Part shown: piece after piece, positions 33,243 through 40,924 of the stretch
How positions within the stretch are numbered: the first letter of the stretch is position 1
Layout: each line of letters opens with the position of its first letter
Assembly (NCBI GenBank): GCA_963713695.1
Contig: CAVQMU010000010.1
Coordinates: 1 to 64,000, forward strand
Direction: 5' to 3'
Length of the DNA stretch: 64,000 nt
DNA from: Rhodoblastus sp963713695
GTDB lineage: Bacteria > Pseudomonadota > Alphaproteobacteria > Rhizobiales > Beijerinckiaceae
The notes under the pieces: generated by a model
What the model saw: only the letters and a program-made list of their open reading frames with translations
The model's database searches: none
What the model was told of the DNA's origin: nothing
Program-made: the position numbers and the translations under genes

Positions 33243-35048
33243 GTGAGAAGACTGCGGGCGGGCCTGACGGCTTTCGGTCTTGTCACATCGGCCGCCGCAA
33301 TCGGGCAGCCGCAGGCCGCGCTCGAAACCCTGAGCCGCGACCCCGCCAATTGGGCGATGCCCGCTGGCGGTTACGCCAGCACGCGTTACTCGAGCCTCGA
33401 CCAGATCAATGCGCGCAACGTGCAGGCGCTTGCGCCGGCCTGGAGCTTTTCGACGGGGGTTCTGCGCGGACATGAGGGCGCGCCGCTGGTTGTGGGCGAC
33501 GTGATGTTCGTCCACACGCCCTTCCCGAACTTCGTCTACGCGCTCGACCTCGACCACGACGGCCGCATCCTGTGGAAATACGCGCCGCAGCTGGACGCCG
33601 GCGTGATCGGCGTCATGTGCTGCGACACGGTCAATCGCGGCCTCGCCTATGGCGACGGAAAACTCTTCCTTTATCGCGCCGATGCGACGCTGGTGGCGCT
33701 CGACGCCAGGACCGGCAAGGTCGAATGGTCGGCTGGGGACGGCGACCAGAAGCTGGGCGAGACCGGCACGGCGGCGCCGCTGGTGGTCAAGGACAAGGTG
33801 ATCGTCGGCAATTCCGGCGGCGAATTCGGGGCGCGAGGCAAGATCACCGCCTATGCCGTCAGCGACGGAAAAATGATCTGGCGCGCCTATTCGACGGGGC
33901 CTGACGCCGACATGCTGGTCGACGCGGAAAGGACGACCATGCTCGGCAAGCCCGTCGGTCCCGGGTCCAGCCTGAAATCCTGGCAGGGCGACCAGTGGAA
34001 AAGCGGCGGCGGCGCGGCCTGGGGCTGGTTTTCCTATGATCCCGACTTGAACCTGATTTTTTACGGCACGGGCAATCCCTCGACCTGGAACCCGTCGCAG
34101 CGGCCGGGCGACAACAAATACGCCGCCTCGATTTTTGCGCGCGACGTAGACACTGGCGTCGCCAGATGGGTCTATCAGACCACGCCGCATGACGAATGGG
34201 ACTATGACGGCGTCAATGAAATGATCCTGGTGGATCAGGTCGTCGGCGGCAAAAAGGTCAGCGCCCTCGCGCATTTCGACCGCAACGGCTTCGCCTACCT
34301 GCTCGACCGGACCAATGGCGCGCTGCTGGCCGCCGAAAAATTCGACGCCGCCGTCAACTGGGCCGATGGCGTCGACATGGACCCCGCGAGCCCCGCCTAT
34401 GGACGGCCCCGCGTCCAGGCGAAATTTTCGCCCGGCCATAATGGCGAGGACGAGACGACCCAAGGGATCTGCCCGGCGGCGCTCGGCGTCAAGGATGAGC
34501 AACCCGCCGCCTACTCGCCGCGGACTGGCCTGTTCTATGTGCCGACCAACCATGTCTGCATGGACGACGAGCCTTTTCATGTCAGCTATGCGCCGGGACA
34601 GCCCTATGTCGGGGCGACCCTGACCATGTATCCCGGGCCGGGCGGCGGCGACACAGGCGCCTTCATCGCCTGGGACGCGACGAAGGGCCGCATCGCCTGG
34701 TCCATCCCGGAAAAATTCTCGGTCTGGTCCGGCGCGCTGGCGACGGCGGGAGACGTGGTTTTCTACGGCACGCTCGAAGGGTTCCTGAAGGCGGTGGACG
34801 CGCGGACGGGCCAGCTGCTTTACAAGTTCAAGACGCCCTCGGGCATCATCGGCAATGTCATGACCTACGAACATCGCGGCCGGCAATATGTGGCGGTGCT
34901 CTCGGGCGTCGGCGGCTGGCCGGGCATCGGTCTCGCCGCGGGCCTGACCGATCCGCATGACGGCGACGGCGCGGTCGGCGGCTACGCGTCCCTGTCGACC
35001 TACACCTCGCTGGGCGGCGTGCTGACGGTGTTCGCGCTCCCGCAATAG
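33243..35048 (+). CDS. xoxF: Lanthanide-dependent methanol dehydrogenase XoxF (copy 2)
   Basis: 601 residues from GTG 33243, short signal peptide (MRRLRAGLTAFGLVTSAAA). Strongly similar to copy 1 along the whole length, with Cys126-Cys127 and the WDYDGVNE site (Asp320 catalytic, Asp322 lanthanide). Codon choice is more GC-rich and the mature N-terminus is shorter. It has its own start region after the terminator, so separate control from copy 1 is likely. The stop is 3 bp from a convergent coiled-coil gene, so nothing follows it in an operon. Confidence 0.95.
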   Translation: MRRLRAGLTAFGLVTSAAAIGQPQAALETLSRDPANWAMPAGGYASTRYSSLDQINARNVQALAPAWSFSTGVLRGHEGAPLVVGDVMFVHTPFPNFVYALDLDHDGRILWKYAPQLDAGVIGVMCCDTVNRGLAYGDGKLFLYRADATLVALDARTGKVEWSAGDGDQKLGETGTAAPLVVKDKVIVGNSGGEFGARGKITAYAVSDGKMIWRAYSTGPDADMLVDAERTTMLGKPVGPGSSLKSWQGDQWKSGGGAAWGWFSYDPDLNLIFYGTGNPSTWNPSQRPGDNKYAASIFARDVDTGVARWVYQTTPHDEWDYDGVNEMILVDQVVGGKKVSALAHFDRNGFAYLLDRTNGALLAAEKFDAAVNWADGVDMDPASPAYGRPRVQAKFSPGHNGEDETTQGICPAALGVKDEQPAAYSPRTGLFYVPTNHVCMDDEPFHVSYAPGQPYVGATLTMYPGPGGGDTGAFIAWDATKGRIAWSIPEKFSVWSGALATAGDVVFYGTLEGFLKAVDARTGQLLYKFKTPSGIIGNVMTYEHRGRQYVAVLSGVGGWPGIGLAAGLTDPHDGDGAVGGYASLSTYTSLGGVLTVFALPQ

Positions 35049-35051
35049 GCC

Positions 35052-35966
35052 TTATTCGTCCGTCGCGCCCAGGCGGGCGACGTGGCGGCCGATCCGGGTG
35101 ATGGCCTCGCGCAGGTCGAGAAGCTCCTGTTCGGGCGTGAACAGGAAGGTCGCGCCCTCGATATTGTTGTCCAAACCGCTGTCGCGCGGGGGGGACCCGG
35201 CCTGCGCAATGATGCGGCGCAGGCTGAGGTTGGTGTTTTCCAGCTCTTCGCCGCGCTGGCGCTCGGCGCCGATTTTGGCCAGCAGCCGCGTGCGGCGCGC
35301 CTCGAAATCGGCGCTGCGCTTCTGCTCTTCCGCCAAGGCGGCGGCGAGGCCCGTTCCTTGTTCGGCCAGATGTTCGGCGTGAGCGAACAATTCGCGCCGC
35401 GCCGCTTCGGTTGTCTCCAGCTTTGCAGCGGTCTGCCTGAGATCCTCAGTGGTCGCGGCGAGCGAGGCCTCGAGCTTGCGCGCGTGCTGGTCGAGTTTCT
35501 GGCGCTCGGCGGCGAGCTTGTCGTAGTCGCCGCTTTTTTCCACAAGCGCGGCTGACCGGGCGGCAAGCGCCTCTGTGGTCGCGGTGAGCTCGGCCTTGGT
35601 CTTCTCGCCAAACTCAAGCGACTTTGCGAGCTGGGCGTTGCGTTCGTCGAGCAGCGCGGCGGTCTGCTGCAGCTGGTCGCTGACGCGCGTGAGGGCGACG
35701 GCGCGCCGTCCGAGTTCGGCGGCCTCCGCGGCGCGGTCGCCGCGCGTTTCCTCGACCTTGAGCTCAAGCGCCCGCTTTTCCACGGCGAATTGGGCGCGCA
35801 GCAGGTCGCGTTCGGCCTCGACCTCATCGAAGGTCATGGGCAGGCGCGCTTCGATCTTGGCGAGGGTGAGCCGCCGCGCCCGCGCGGAAACCAGCGGCAG
35901 GAAGGCCATGCCGATCAGGCCGCAAATCACAAAGCCAAGCGTGAAATCAACGATCTGTTCGATCAA
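35052..35966 (-). CDS. Membrane-anchored coiled-coil protein
   Basis: 304 residues: one N-terminal membrane helix (IVDFTLGFVICGLIGMAFLPL, about 4-24), then an almost unbroken coiled coil from about 45 to 255 rich in Ala, Glu, Leu, Arg and Gln, and a C-terminal segment TFLFTPEQELLDLREAITRIG. The topology suggests a cytoplasmic rod tethered to the inner membrane. No catalytic motif. Function unknown; structural or scaffold roles are possible. Confidence 0.75.
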   Translation of the reverse strand: MIEQIVDFTLGFVICGLIGMAFLPLVSARARRLTLAKIEARLPMTFDEVEAERDLLRAQFAVEKRALELKVEETRGDRAAEAAELGRRAVALTRVSDQLQQTAALLDERNAQLAKSLEFGEKTKAELTATTEALAARSAALVEKSGDYDKLAAERQKLDQHARKLEASLAATTEDLRQTAAKLETTEAARRELFAHAEHLAEQGTGLAAALAEEQKRSADFEARRTRLLAKIGAERQRGEELENTNLSLRRIIAQAGSPPRDSGLDNNIEGATFLFTPEQELLDLREAITRIGRHVARLGATDE

Positions 35967-36090
35967 GTCTTTTTAACCCGCGACGCGAAGCGGGCGATCC
36001 TGCCCGGAACAGGAGGGCACACTGCCATTTTTGGCGCCGCAATGCAAAGCGCATGCTGCGCCTTGCTCCGCTGCCCCCCTCGGCAAAAGA

Positions 36091-36687
36091 CTAGAAGGGA
36101 TTCCAGGTCGCGTTGGGGGTGAACTTCAAATAGCCGATGTTCACGCCAAGGCGGGCGCCGACGCCGGTGCGGATCGGCACGACCATCATGCCGTCGATGC
36201 CCAGGGCGGTGACGCCGAAGCCGCCGATGAAATAGGCGGAGCCGTCGATGCCGCCGAATCTCTGGTAGATCGCATGGGTCGAGGGCAGGTTGTAGACCAG
36301 CATCATCGTGCGGTCGCCGTCCGCGCCCGCGTCGAAGCCGACCGACGGGCCCTGCCAGAACACTTTCCTGTCGCCGGCGTTGCGTGTGTACATATTGCCT
36401 TCGCCGTAGCGCAGGCCGCCGACAAAGGCGCCGCCGGCCTCCTGGCCGAGGATGTAGGCGTTGGGCTGGCCCCAGCGCTTGGTCGCCGACTGGATCGCCT
36501 CGGCGAGCCCCCTGGAAATGCCGCCGAAGAAGCGGTGGCCGCTTTCGACCAGATCATTGTCGGAATAGGGAATCGGCCGCTCGCGCACCTCGGCCCTGGC
36601 GAGCGTCGGCCCGGCGGAGAGGACCAGGCTGGCGAAAAGACCAAGGCCAAGTTTGTGGAAGGCCCCGCGACGCGTAACGCTGTTCAT
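36091..36687 (-). CDS. EipA/DUF1134 envelope integrity protein
   Basis: 198 residues with a signal peptide ending near TLARAEVRE (about 32). The DUF1134 domain has SDNDLVESGHRFFGGISRGLA, YILGQEAGGAFVGGLRYGEG, VFWQGPSVGFDAG, and a C-terminal RTGVGARLGVNIGYLKFTP. The Brucella homologue EipA is a periplasmic protein needed for envelope integrity, and the Caulobacter one is essential. It stands alone, transcribed leftwards. Confidence 0.9.
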   Translation of the reverse strand: MNSVTRRGAFHKLGLGLFASLVLSAGPTLARAEVRERPIPYSDNDLVESGHRFFGGISRGLAEAIQSATKRWGQPNAYILGQEAGGAFVGGLRYGEGNMYTRNAGDRKVFWQGPSVGFDAGADGDRTMMLVYNLPSTHAIYQRFGGIDGSAYFIGGFGVTALGIDGMMVVPIRTGVGARLGVNIGYLKFTPNATWNPF

Positions 36688-36746
36688 TGCTCTGTGCTCC
36701 CGAATCCCCCGGGCGGAGAGTATTAAGCATCAGGGTGAACGCTTGA

Positions 36747-37607
36747 TTAACGAGCGTCGCCCTGGCCGGAAGCGCCTTTTCGCGCATAATCCTCGGCCGC
36801 CCGCGGGTCGCCCCAGGCGACGAAGGGGCCGTTGGCGAAATCCTGCGCCGCCTTGCCATAGGCGACGGGCTTTCCCCTGATATCGGCGACACATCCGCCA
36901 GCGCGACGCAGCACGGCGTCGCCGGCCGCAATGTCCCATTCCATGGTGCGGCCGAAACGCGGATAAACATCAGCCTCGCCGGCCGCGATCATGCAGAATT
37001 TCAGGGAGGATCCCGTCGAAACCTTGGACCCGACCGGCAATCCCGCCAGAAAATTCAGGGAGTCCGCATCGCAATGCGAGCGGCTGACCACGGCGATTGC
37101 GTCCTTGGGCGGCATGGGCCTCGCGCGCAATTCGCGCCAGTCCCCGGGCGCGGGAAGGATTTTGTCGCCGGGCGAGACCAGGCTCGATCGCGCCCGGCGC
37201 CCGGCGAGGAACAGCGTTTTGCGGGCGGGGGCGTAGACGACGCCAGCGGCCGGCTTGCCTCCGCGGATCAGCGCGATGTTGACGGTGAACGTATCCCGGC
37301 GGCCCAGAAACTCCCTGGTGCCGTCGAGCGCGTCCACCAGGATGAAATCGCCGCCGTCGAGCGCGGGGATCCTGCCCTCGCTGCAACGTTCCTCGGCGAC
37401 GACGGGGATTTTCGGCGCGTGGCGGGCGAGGCCGCGCAGGATGGCCTCTTCGCCCAGCACATCGGCGTCGCAGACGGGGCTGGAATCGCCCTTGACCCGC
37501 GCATGCGCGTCGCTCTCGAAGACCCGCATGATCGCTGCGCCCGCTTCGAGCGCCAGAAGGGCGAAGACTTCCGCCATCGCCTCGTCGTCATCAGAGCCTT
37601 CGATCAT
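36747..37607 (-). CDS. cysQ: 3'(2'),5'-bisphosphate nucleotidase CysQ
   Basis: 286 residues of the inositol monophosphatase superfamily. Metal-binding motifs are VAEERC (Glu pair), ILVDALDGTREFLG, and MEWDIAAGDAVLRRAGG. The first motif has AL where most have PL. CysQ removes the 3' phosphate from PAP made during sulfate assimilation. Cytoplasmic, probably peripheral to the inner membrane. Confidence 0.9.
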   Translation of the reverse strand: MIEGSDDDEAMAEVFALLALEAGAAIMRVFESDAHARVKGDSSPVCDADVLGEEAILRGLARHAPKIPVVAEERCSEGRIPALDGGDFILVDALDGTREFLGRRDTFTVNIALIRGGKPAAGVVYAPARKTLFLAGRRARSSLVSPGDKILPAPGDWRELRARPMPPKDAIAVVSRSHCDADSLNFLAGLPVGSKVSTGSSLKFCMIAAGEADVYPRFGRTMEWDIAAGDAVLRRAGGCVADIRGKPVAYGKAAQDFANGPFVAWGDPRAAEDYARKGASGQGDAR

Positions 37608-37848
37608 GCGATTCCGCCCGCTAACCCGTCGCTAACCTTTTTCCCTTCATAAGATTTCCCATGCCCCGGCGAAAGCAAAACTTCCGCTCAGGCAGCCGCG
37701 GACGGCGGCGTTTTCACTTTTTCTTGGGGCCCTTTGTGGCGTCGAGCCGACATTTCGGTTAAAGGAAGGGCGGAATCGTTCTATTGTCCCGCCTTGAAAG
37801 CAAGGGCTTGAGCCTGTCGATTTGTCACGAAATCCGGAAAAAAGACCC

Positions 37849-38550
37849 ATGAACGTACTTGCGCTTGAACCGCTCGACCTCGCCGCGCTCTTGTGCTCGC
37901 GCGTCTGCCACGACGTGATCAGCCCGGTGGGCGCCATCGTCAATGGGCTGGAGGTGCTCGAGGAGGACAAGGACGAGGGAATGCGCGAATTCGCGCTCGA
38001 CCTGATCCGCAAGAGCGCCAAATCCGCTTCGGCGCGGCTGCAGTTCTGCCGCCTGGCCTTTGGCGCCGCCGGCTCGGCGGGCGCCTCGATCGACACCGGC
38101 GACGCCGAAAAGGTGGCGCGCGGGCTGATCGCCGACGAGCGCACGACGCTGAACTGGGACGCGCCGCGCGCCTTCATGCCGAAGAACAAGGTCAAGCTGG
38201 CGCTCAACCTCTGCATGATCGGCGTGGGCTGCATTCCGCGCGGCGGCGTGATGAATGTGGTGATTTCGGGCGAGGGCGAGGACACCCGCATGTCCGTCGC
38301 CGTGAAGGGGCCGAACCTGAAACTGGCGAGCCATGTGGCCGACCTGCTCGAGGGACGTTCGGAGAGCGGCAATGTCGACGCGCACGGCATCCAGCCCTAT
38401 TTCACGGGGCTGGTGGCGCGCTCCTGCGACATGGGCGTCGAAGTGACGGTGGGGCCGGACGAAGTGGTGCTCAAGGCCGCGCCGGCGGCCAAGGCCGAGG
38501 CCTCCGCGGACGCGCCGGCCGAACCGAAGCCCGAGCCGGCGGCGGAATGA
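37849..38550 (+). CDS. chpT: Histidine phosphotransferase ChpT
   Basis: 233 residues from ATG 37849. ChpT relays phosphate from CckA to CtrA and CpdR in the alphaproteobacterial cell cycle. The phosphorylated residue is His21 in SRVCHDVISPVGAIVNGLE, on a four-helix bundle dimerisation domain; the C-terminal half is a degenerate Bergerat ATPase fold (KNKVKLALNLCMIG). The last 25 residues are a low-complexity Ala/Pro/Glu tail not seen in most family members. Confidence 0.92.
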   Translation: MNVLALEPLDLAALLCSRVCHDVISPVGAIVNGLEVLEEDKDEGMREFALDLIRKSAKSASARLQFCRLAFGAAGSAGASIDTGDAEKVARGLIADERTTLNWDAPRAFMPKNKVKLALNLCMIGVGCIPRGGVMNVVISGEGEDTRMSVAVKGPNLKLASHVADLLEGRSESGNVDAHGIQPYFTGLVARSCDMGVEVTVGPDEVVLKAAPAAKAEASADAPAEPKPEPAAE

Positions 38551-38605
38551 TCCCCTTGGGCATTGCGCCACATGTGAAAGATTTCGGGAAAGCCAAGGGT
38601 TTGCC

Positions 38606-38633
38606 TTGCGCTTGAGCGACAGGCGGCTATAAA
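38606..38633 (+). promoter_or_regulatory. Promoter of tRNA-Ser
   Basis: TTGCGC (38606-38611), 16 bp, TATAAA (38628-38633), with the tRNA starting 44 bp after the -10. The truncated tRNA copy at 42464 lacks this element. Confidence 0.5.
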
Positions 38634-38677
38634 GACGCGAAAATTTTTTCGGCCGGGTCATTTCCACCGGACGAATT

Positions 38678-38767
38678 GGAGGGGTGGCCGAGTGGTTGAA
38701 GGCGCACGCCTGGAAAGTGTGTATACGGGAAACCGTATCGCGGGTTCGAATCCCGCTCCCTCCGCCA
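38678..38767 (+). tRNA. tRNA-Ser(GGA)
   Basis: A 90-nt type II tRNA including encoded CCA. Acceptor GGAGGGG pairs with TCCCTCC; anticodon loop CTGGAAA gives GGA; the long variable arm is TATACGGGAAACCGTATC; T-arm GCGGG-TTCGAAT-CCCGC. All stems are intact. Its 3' end and downstream flank are duplicated at 40521 and its 5' part at 42455, so this gene appears to be the anchor of an integration hotspot. Confidence 0.97.
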
Positions 38768-38991
38768 TCTAAACCCTTGTCCGACCTGGAATTTCCGCCG
38801 TTTCGAAGCGAGCGGGAGGAATTCGGGGACCTGATCGCATTGCGCGCAAAATTGTTGCGGCGTTGTGCCGGAGATTGCGGCGCAATGCGTTCATGTCCCC
38901 CGAAATCCGGGCGGGTTGGCGGCTTTCGCCACCCAGCGCGCGTGACGTCGAAGGCGCAATTATGCAATTCGTATCATGTCCCCGTAAAACC
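38751..38991. repeat. tRNA-Ser 3' end plus flank, copy 1
   Basis: About 241 bp comprising the last 17 nt of tRNA-Ser and 224 bp of downstream flank. It is about 90% identical to 40521-40760. The copy carries no coding gene; an antisense frame across it is a common artefact beside tRNA genes. Confidence 0.85.
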
Positions 38992-39010
38992 AGTCCGCGA
39001 CTGGTCCCAC

Positions 39011-39361
39011 CTAAACTTCACTAGATTCGCCGGGCGTTCTGAGTTTTGTCGGGATTGGTGCTGATTTCAGCTTGTGCTGCGGATTCCGGTTGTAGCCAAT
39101 GTTGGGATCATTAGCCCGGTGGGCGAGAATGAGTTCGCGTTCTTTTCGCAGAACTTCCGAGTTGGCCGCTATATCGCTTTCCCACAAAATCTCACGGCGC
39201 AAGGTCATGTCGCGCCGATCCTCGCGCGTCGGAAAGTCGGCCTCAATCAAGCTTGGGTTCGGGCTGCCGAAATAGGAAATGGTATCGACGAGGTCGGAGC
39301 CGACATAGATTTTTCCGTTCGGCCAAGTGATTTTATAAACGACCTTCCATGGCGGTGACAT
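39011..39361 (-). CDS. GIY-YIG family nuclease
   Basis: 116 residues. The GIY-YIG core is VVYKITWPNGKIYVGSDLVD near the N-terminus (Tyr9 and the KIYVG strand), followed by RREILWES and NSEVLRKERELILAH, where Arg and Glu occupy the usual catalytic positions, and a final Asn in GYNRNP. Single-domain GIY-YIG nucleases are common in mobile and phage-derived DNA. The lower GC content and its position between two flank copies suggest it arrived with an element. ATG 39361 is the likely start. Confidence 0.75.
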   Translation of the reverse strand: MSPPWKVVYKITWPNGKIYVGSDLVDTISYFGSPNPSLIEADFPTREDRRDMTLRREILWESDIAANSEVLRKERELILAHRANDPNIGYNRNPQHKLKSAPIPTKLRTPGESSEV

Positions 39362-39442
39362 AGGCGGCCCTTCTCGGCGTATCGGAATAAAAACTTCCCG
39401 AAAAAAGTAGAGGGCGGGGGATTGATGCCCGCCCTCCGATTG

Positions 39443-39613
39443 TTAGCGCTTCGGCTTTTTCGGTGGCTTTGTCGCATGAATGCGAATGGGCCAAGCTGTG
39501 AGGCCGAACTTATGGGCGTCCATCAGTTTTTTAGTATGTCGGTGACGAATGAACCGGCGGAATATGACGGCCGGTTCACCGTCGGGAGGAATGCTAGTCA
39601 AGGTATGCTCCAT
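39443..39613 (-). CDS. Small basic hypothetical protein
   Basis: 56 residues from ATG 39613 (an upstream ATG at 39673 is also in frame). Reads MEHTLTSIPPDGEPAVIFRR, then HRHTKKLMDAHKFGLTAWPI and a Lys/Pro tail. The phrase on a residue mix like mobile-element small proteins of alphaproteobacteria supports coding, but the ribosome site is weak. No function can be given. Confidence 0.4.
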   Translation of the reverse strand: MEHTLTSIPPDGEPAVIFRRFIRHRHTKKLMDAHKFGLTAWPIRIHATKPPKKPKR

Positions 39614-39743
39614 CAGGGCGAGAAAGCCCTTGACGGCGATTCCAAAAAGTCGTTTCTCGATAATGCAACTCACCGATCACGCGATTTGGGCCGCCACCGC
39701 TCACGCCACGGCAAGCCCAGCCCGCGACGATCAGGACATGGAA

Positions 39744-39776
39744 GGGGTCGGCCATTTGGTCGGCCCCTTTTGTTTT
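39744..39776 (+). terminator. Intrinsic terminator without an obvious gene
   Basis: GGGGTCGGCC (39744-39753), loop ATTT, GGTCGGCCCC (39758-39767), then TTTTGTTTT. A 10-bp stem with two G-T pairs and a T-rich tail on the plus strand. No convincing plus-strand gene ends here, so it may end a small RNA. Confidence 0.65.
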
Positions 39777-39937
39777 GCGCACTCCAAGGAATCGCGCGTC
39801 ACCTTTCTCGCCTTTTTCGCCAATATTGTCAAACAACCGCACATCTAACTGTCACCTATCCACATAATCAACTTTGTCATTGCGAATAACCCATTATTGT
39901 GTTAGATAACGCGCACGTAACAAGAACAGGCTGGGCC

Positions 39938-40381
39938 ATGACTGACACGGAGAGGGATAAAGATAAGGAGCGCGATAAGGGACAGCGGCGTGTCTATATG
40001 TTTCCTGCTGAACTCGTGGATCGCATCACGAAGTTCCAGCATGATGTCGGTTACGCTTCCGAGGTCGAGGCAGTGCGCCGGTTGCTGGATAGCGCGTTGA
40101 AGTCACGGGATAAGCCGGACGATCTGATTTATCGGTTCTTGGAACGTCGTAAAGAAACGAAGGATTTGGCAGAAATCGCGAAGGACACCCTTGTCGGCCA
40201 CCCGCTGGTGGCGAGCCTAAAGTTTGGCGACGACGAAATTGAGTTCTCCTTCAAGCAGGGTGGCACTTATTCGATTACGACGGCCGGAAAGGTATTGGTC
40301 TCCCGAAACGGCGCATGGAAGCCCTATCAGGGCAGGGGGCTCGTGTTAGATGATAATCTTGACGACGATATTCCATTTTGA
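39938..40381 (+). CDS. Ribbon-helix-helix-like accessory protein
   Basis: 147 residues from ATG 39938. After a charged leader (DTERDKDKERDKGQRR) comes RVYMFPAELVDRITKFQHDV then EVEAVRRLLDSALKSRD, which fits a CopG/Arc-type ribbon-helix-helix DNA-binding unit. The C-terminal 60 residues are a beta-rich domain (LKFGDDEIEFSFKQGGTYS, KVLVSRNGAW). Probable plasmid or phage-type regulator. AT-rich upstream DNA includes TTGTCATTGCG and TTAGATAAC as possible promoter elements. Confidence 0.6.
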   Translation: MTDTERDKDKERDKGQRRVYMFPAELVDRITKFQHDVGYASEVEAVRRLLDSALKSRDKPDDLIYRFLERRKETKDLAEIAKDTLVGHPLVASLKFGDDEIEFSFKQGGTYSITTAGKVLVSRNGAWKPYQGRGLVLDDNLDDDIPF

Positions 40382-40520
40382 ATCGCGCCGCCGATAATGA
40401 CGATCATTAGAAAAAACCATTATCCAGCACTGAATCGGGATACAACAAGTTCTACAAACCGCTACAGTGCGACCTGATAAGTGCCAATGATTTCAAGGGT
40501 GAGGGCTTTGCGGCGGTCAG

Positions 40521-40760
40521 TCCCGCTCCCCCCGCCAGTTAACCCCTGTCCGACCTGGAATTGCCGCCGTTCCGAAGCGAGCGGGAGGAATTCGGGGACC
40601 TGATCGCATTGCGCGCAAAATTGTTGCGGCGTTGTGCTGGAGATCGGGGCGCAATGCGTTCATGTCCTCCGAAATCCGGGAGGGTTAGCGGCTTTCGACA
40701 CCCGGCGCGCGTGACGTCGAATACGCAAGTATGCAATTCGTATCATGTGCCCGTAAAACC
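40521..40760. repeat. tRNA-Ser 3' end plus flank, copy 2
   Basis: Starts with TCCCGCTCCCCCCGCCA, the last 17 nt of tRNA-Ser with one change, and continues with about 223 bp matching 38768-38991. No tRNA body lies in front of it. This is the form expected for the distal attachment site of an element inserted at tRNA-Ser. It is followed by a short CGTAAAAC tandem repeat. Confidence 0.85.
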
Positions 40761-40924
40761 CGTAAAACCGTAAAAGCACGTTGACAAATCGAGCGTAGAT
40801 TTGCCGCGCCTTGCCCGTCCTCGCCCAACGGTCTTCGAAGGCCGCGGTCAGCTCAAAAGGGACGTCGCTGCGGTCGCTAACCGGGGACCGTTAGTCGCCA
40901 GCAAAAATGGGATTGCAGGCGCTG

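Noticed and set aside
31310..35045. Two long minus-strand frames opposite the xoxF genes (679 codons each)
   Set aside because: Both mirror the xoxF genes in length and place; they arise because the two genes are homologous and GC-rich.
31301..35048. Calcium-type methanol dehydrogenase MxaF
   Set aside because: Both proteins have Asp at the added lanthanide position (WDYDG), and there are no mxaJGI genes.
38780..38967. Minus-strand frames over both tRNA-Ser flank copies
   Set aside because: The frame exists in both repeat copies but runs antisense through the tRNA-Ser and yields a common artefactual peptide, with no ribosome site.
39594..39842. 82-codon minus-strand frame in the island
   Set aside because: Overlaps a terminator-like hairpin and the start of the more plausible small gene at 39443-39613; no supporting features.
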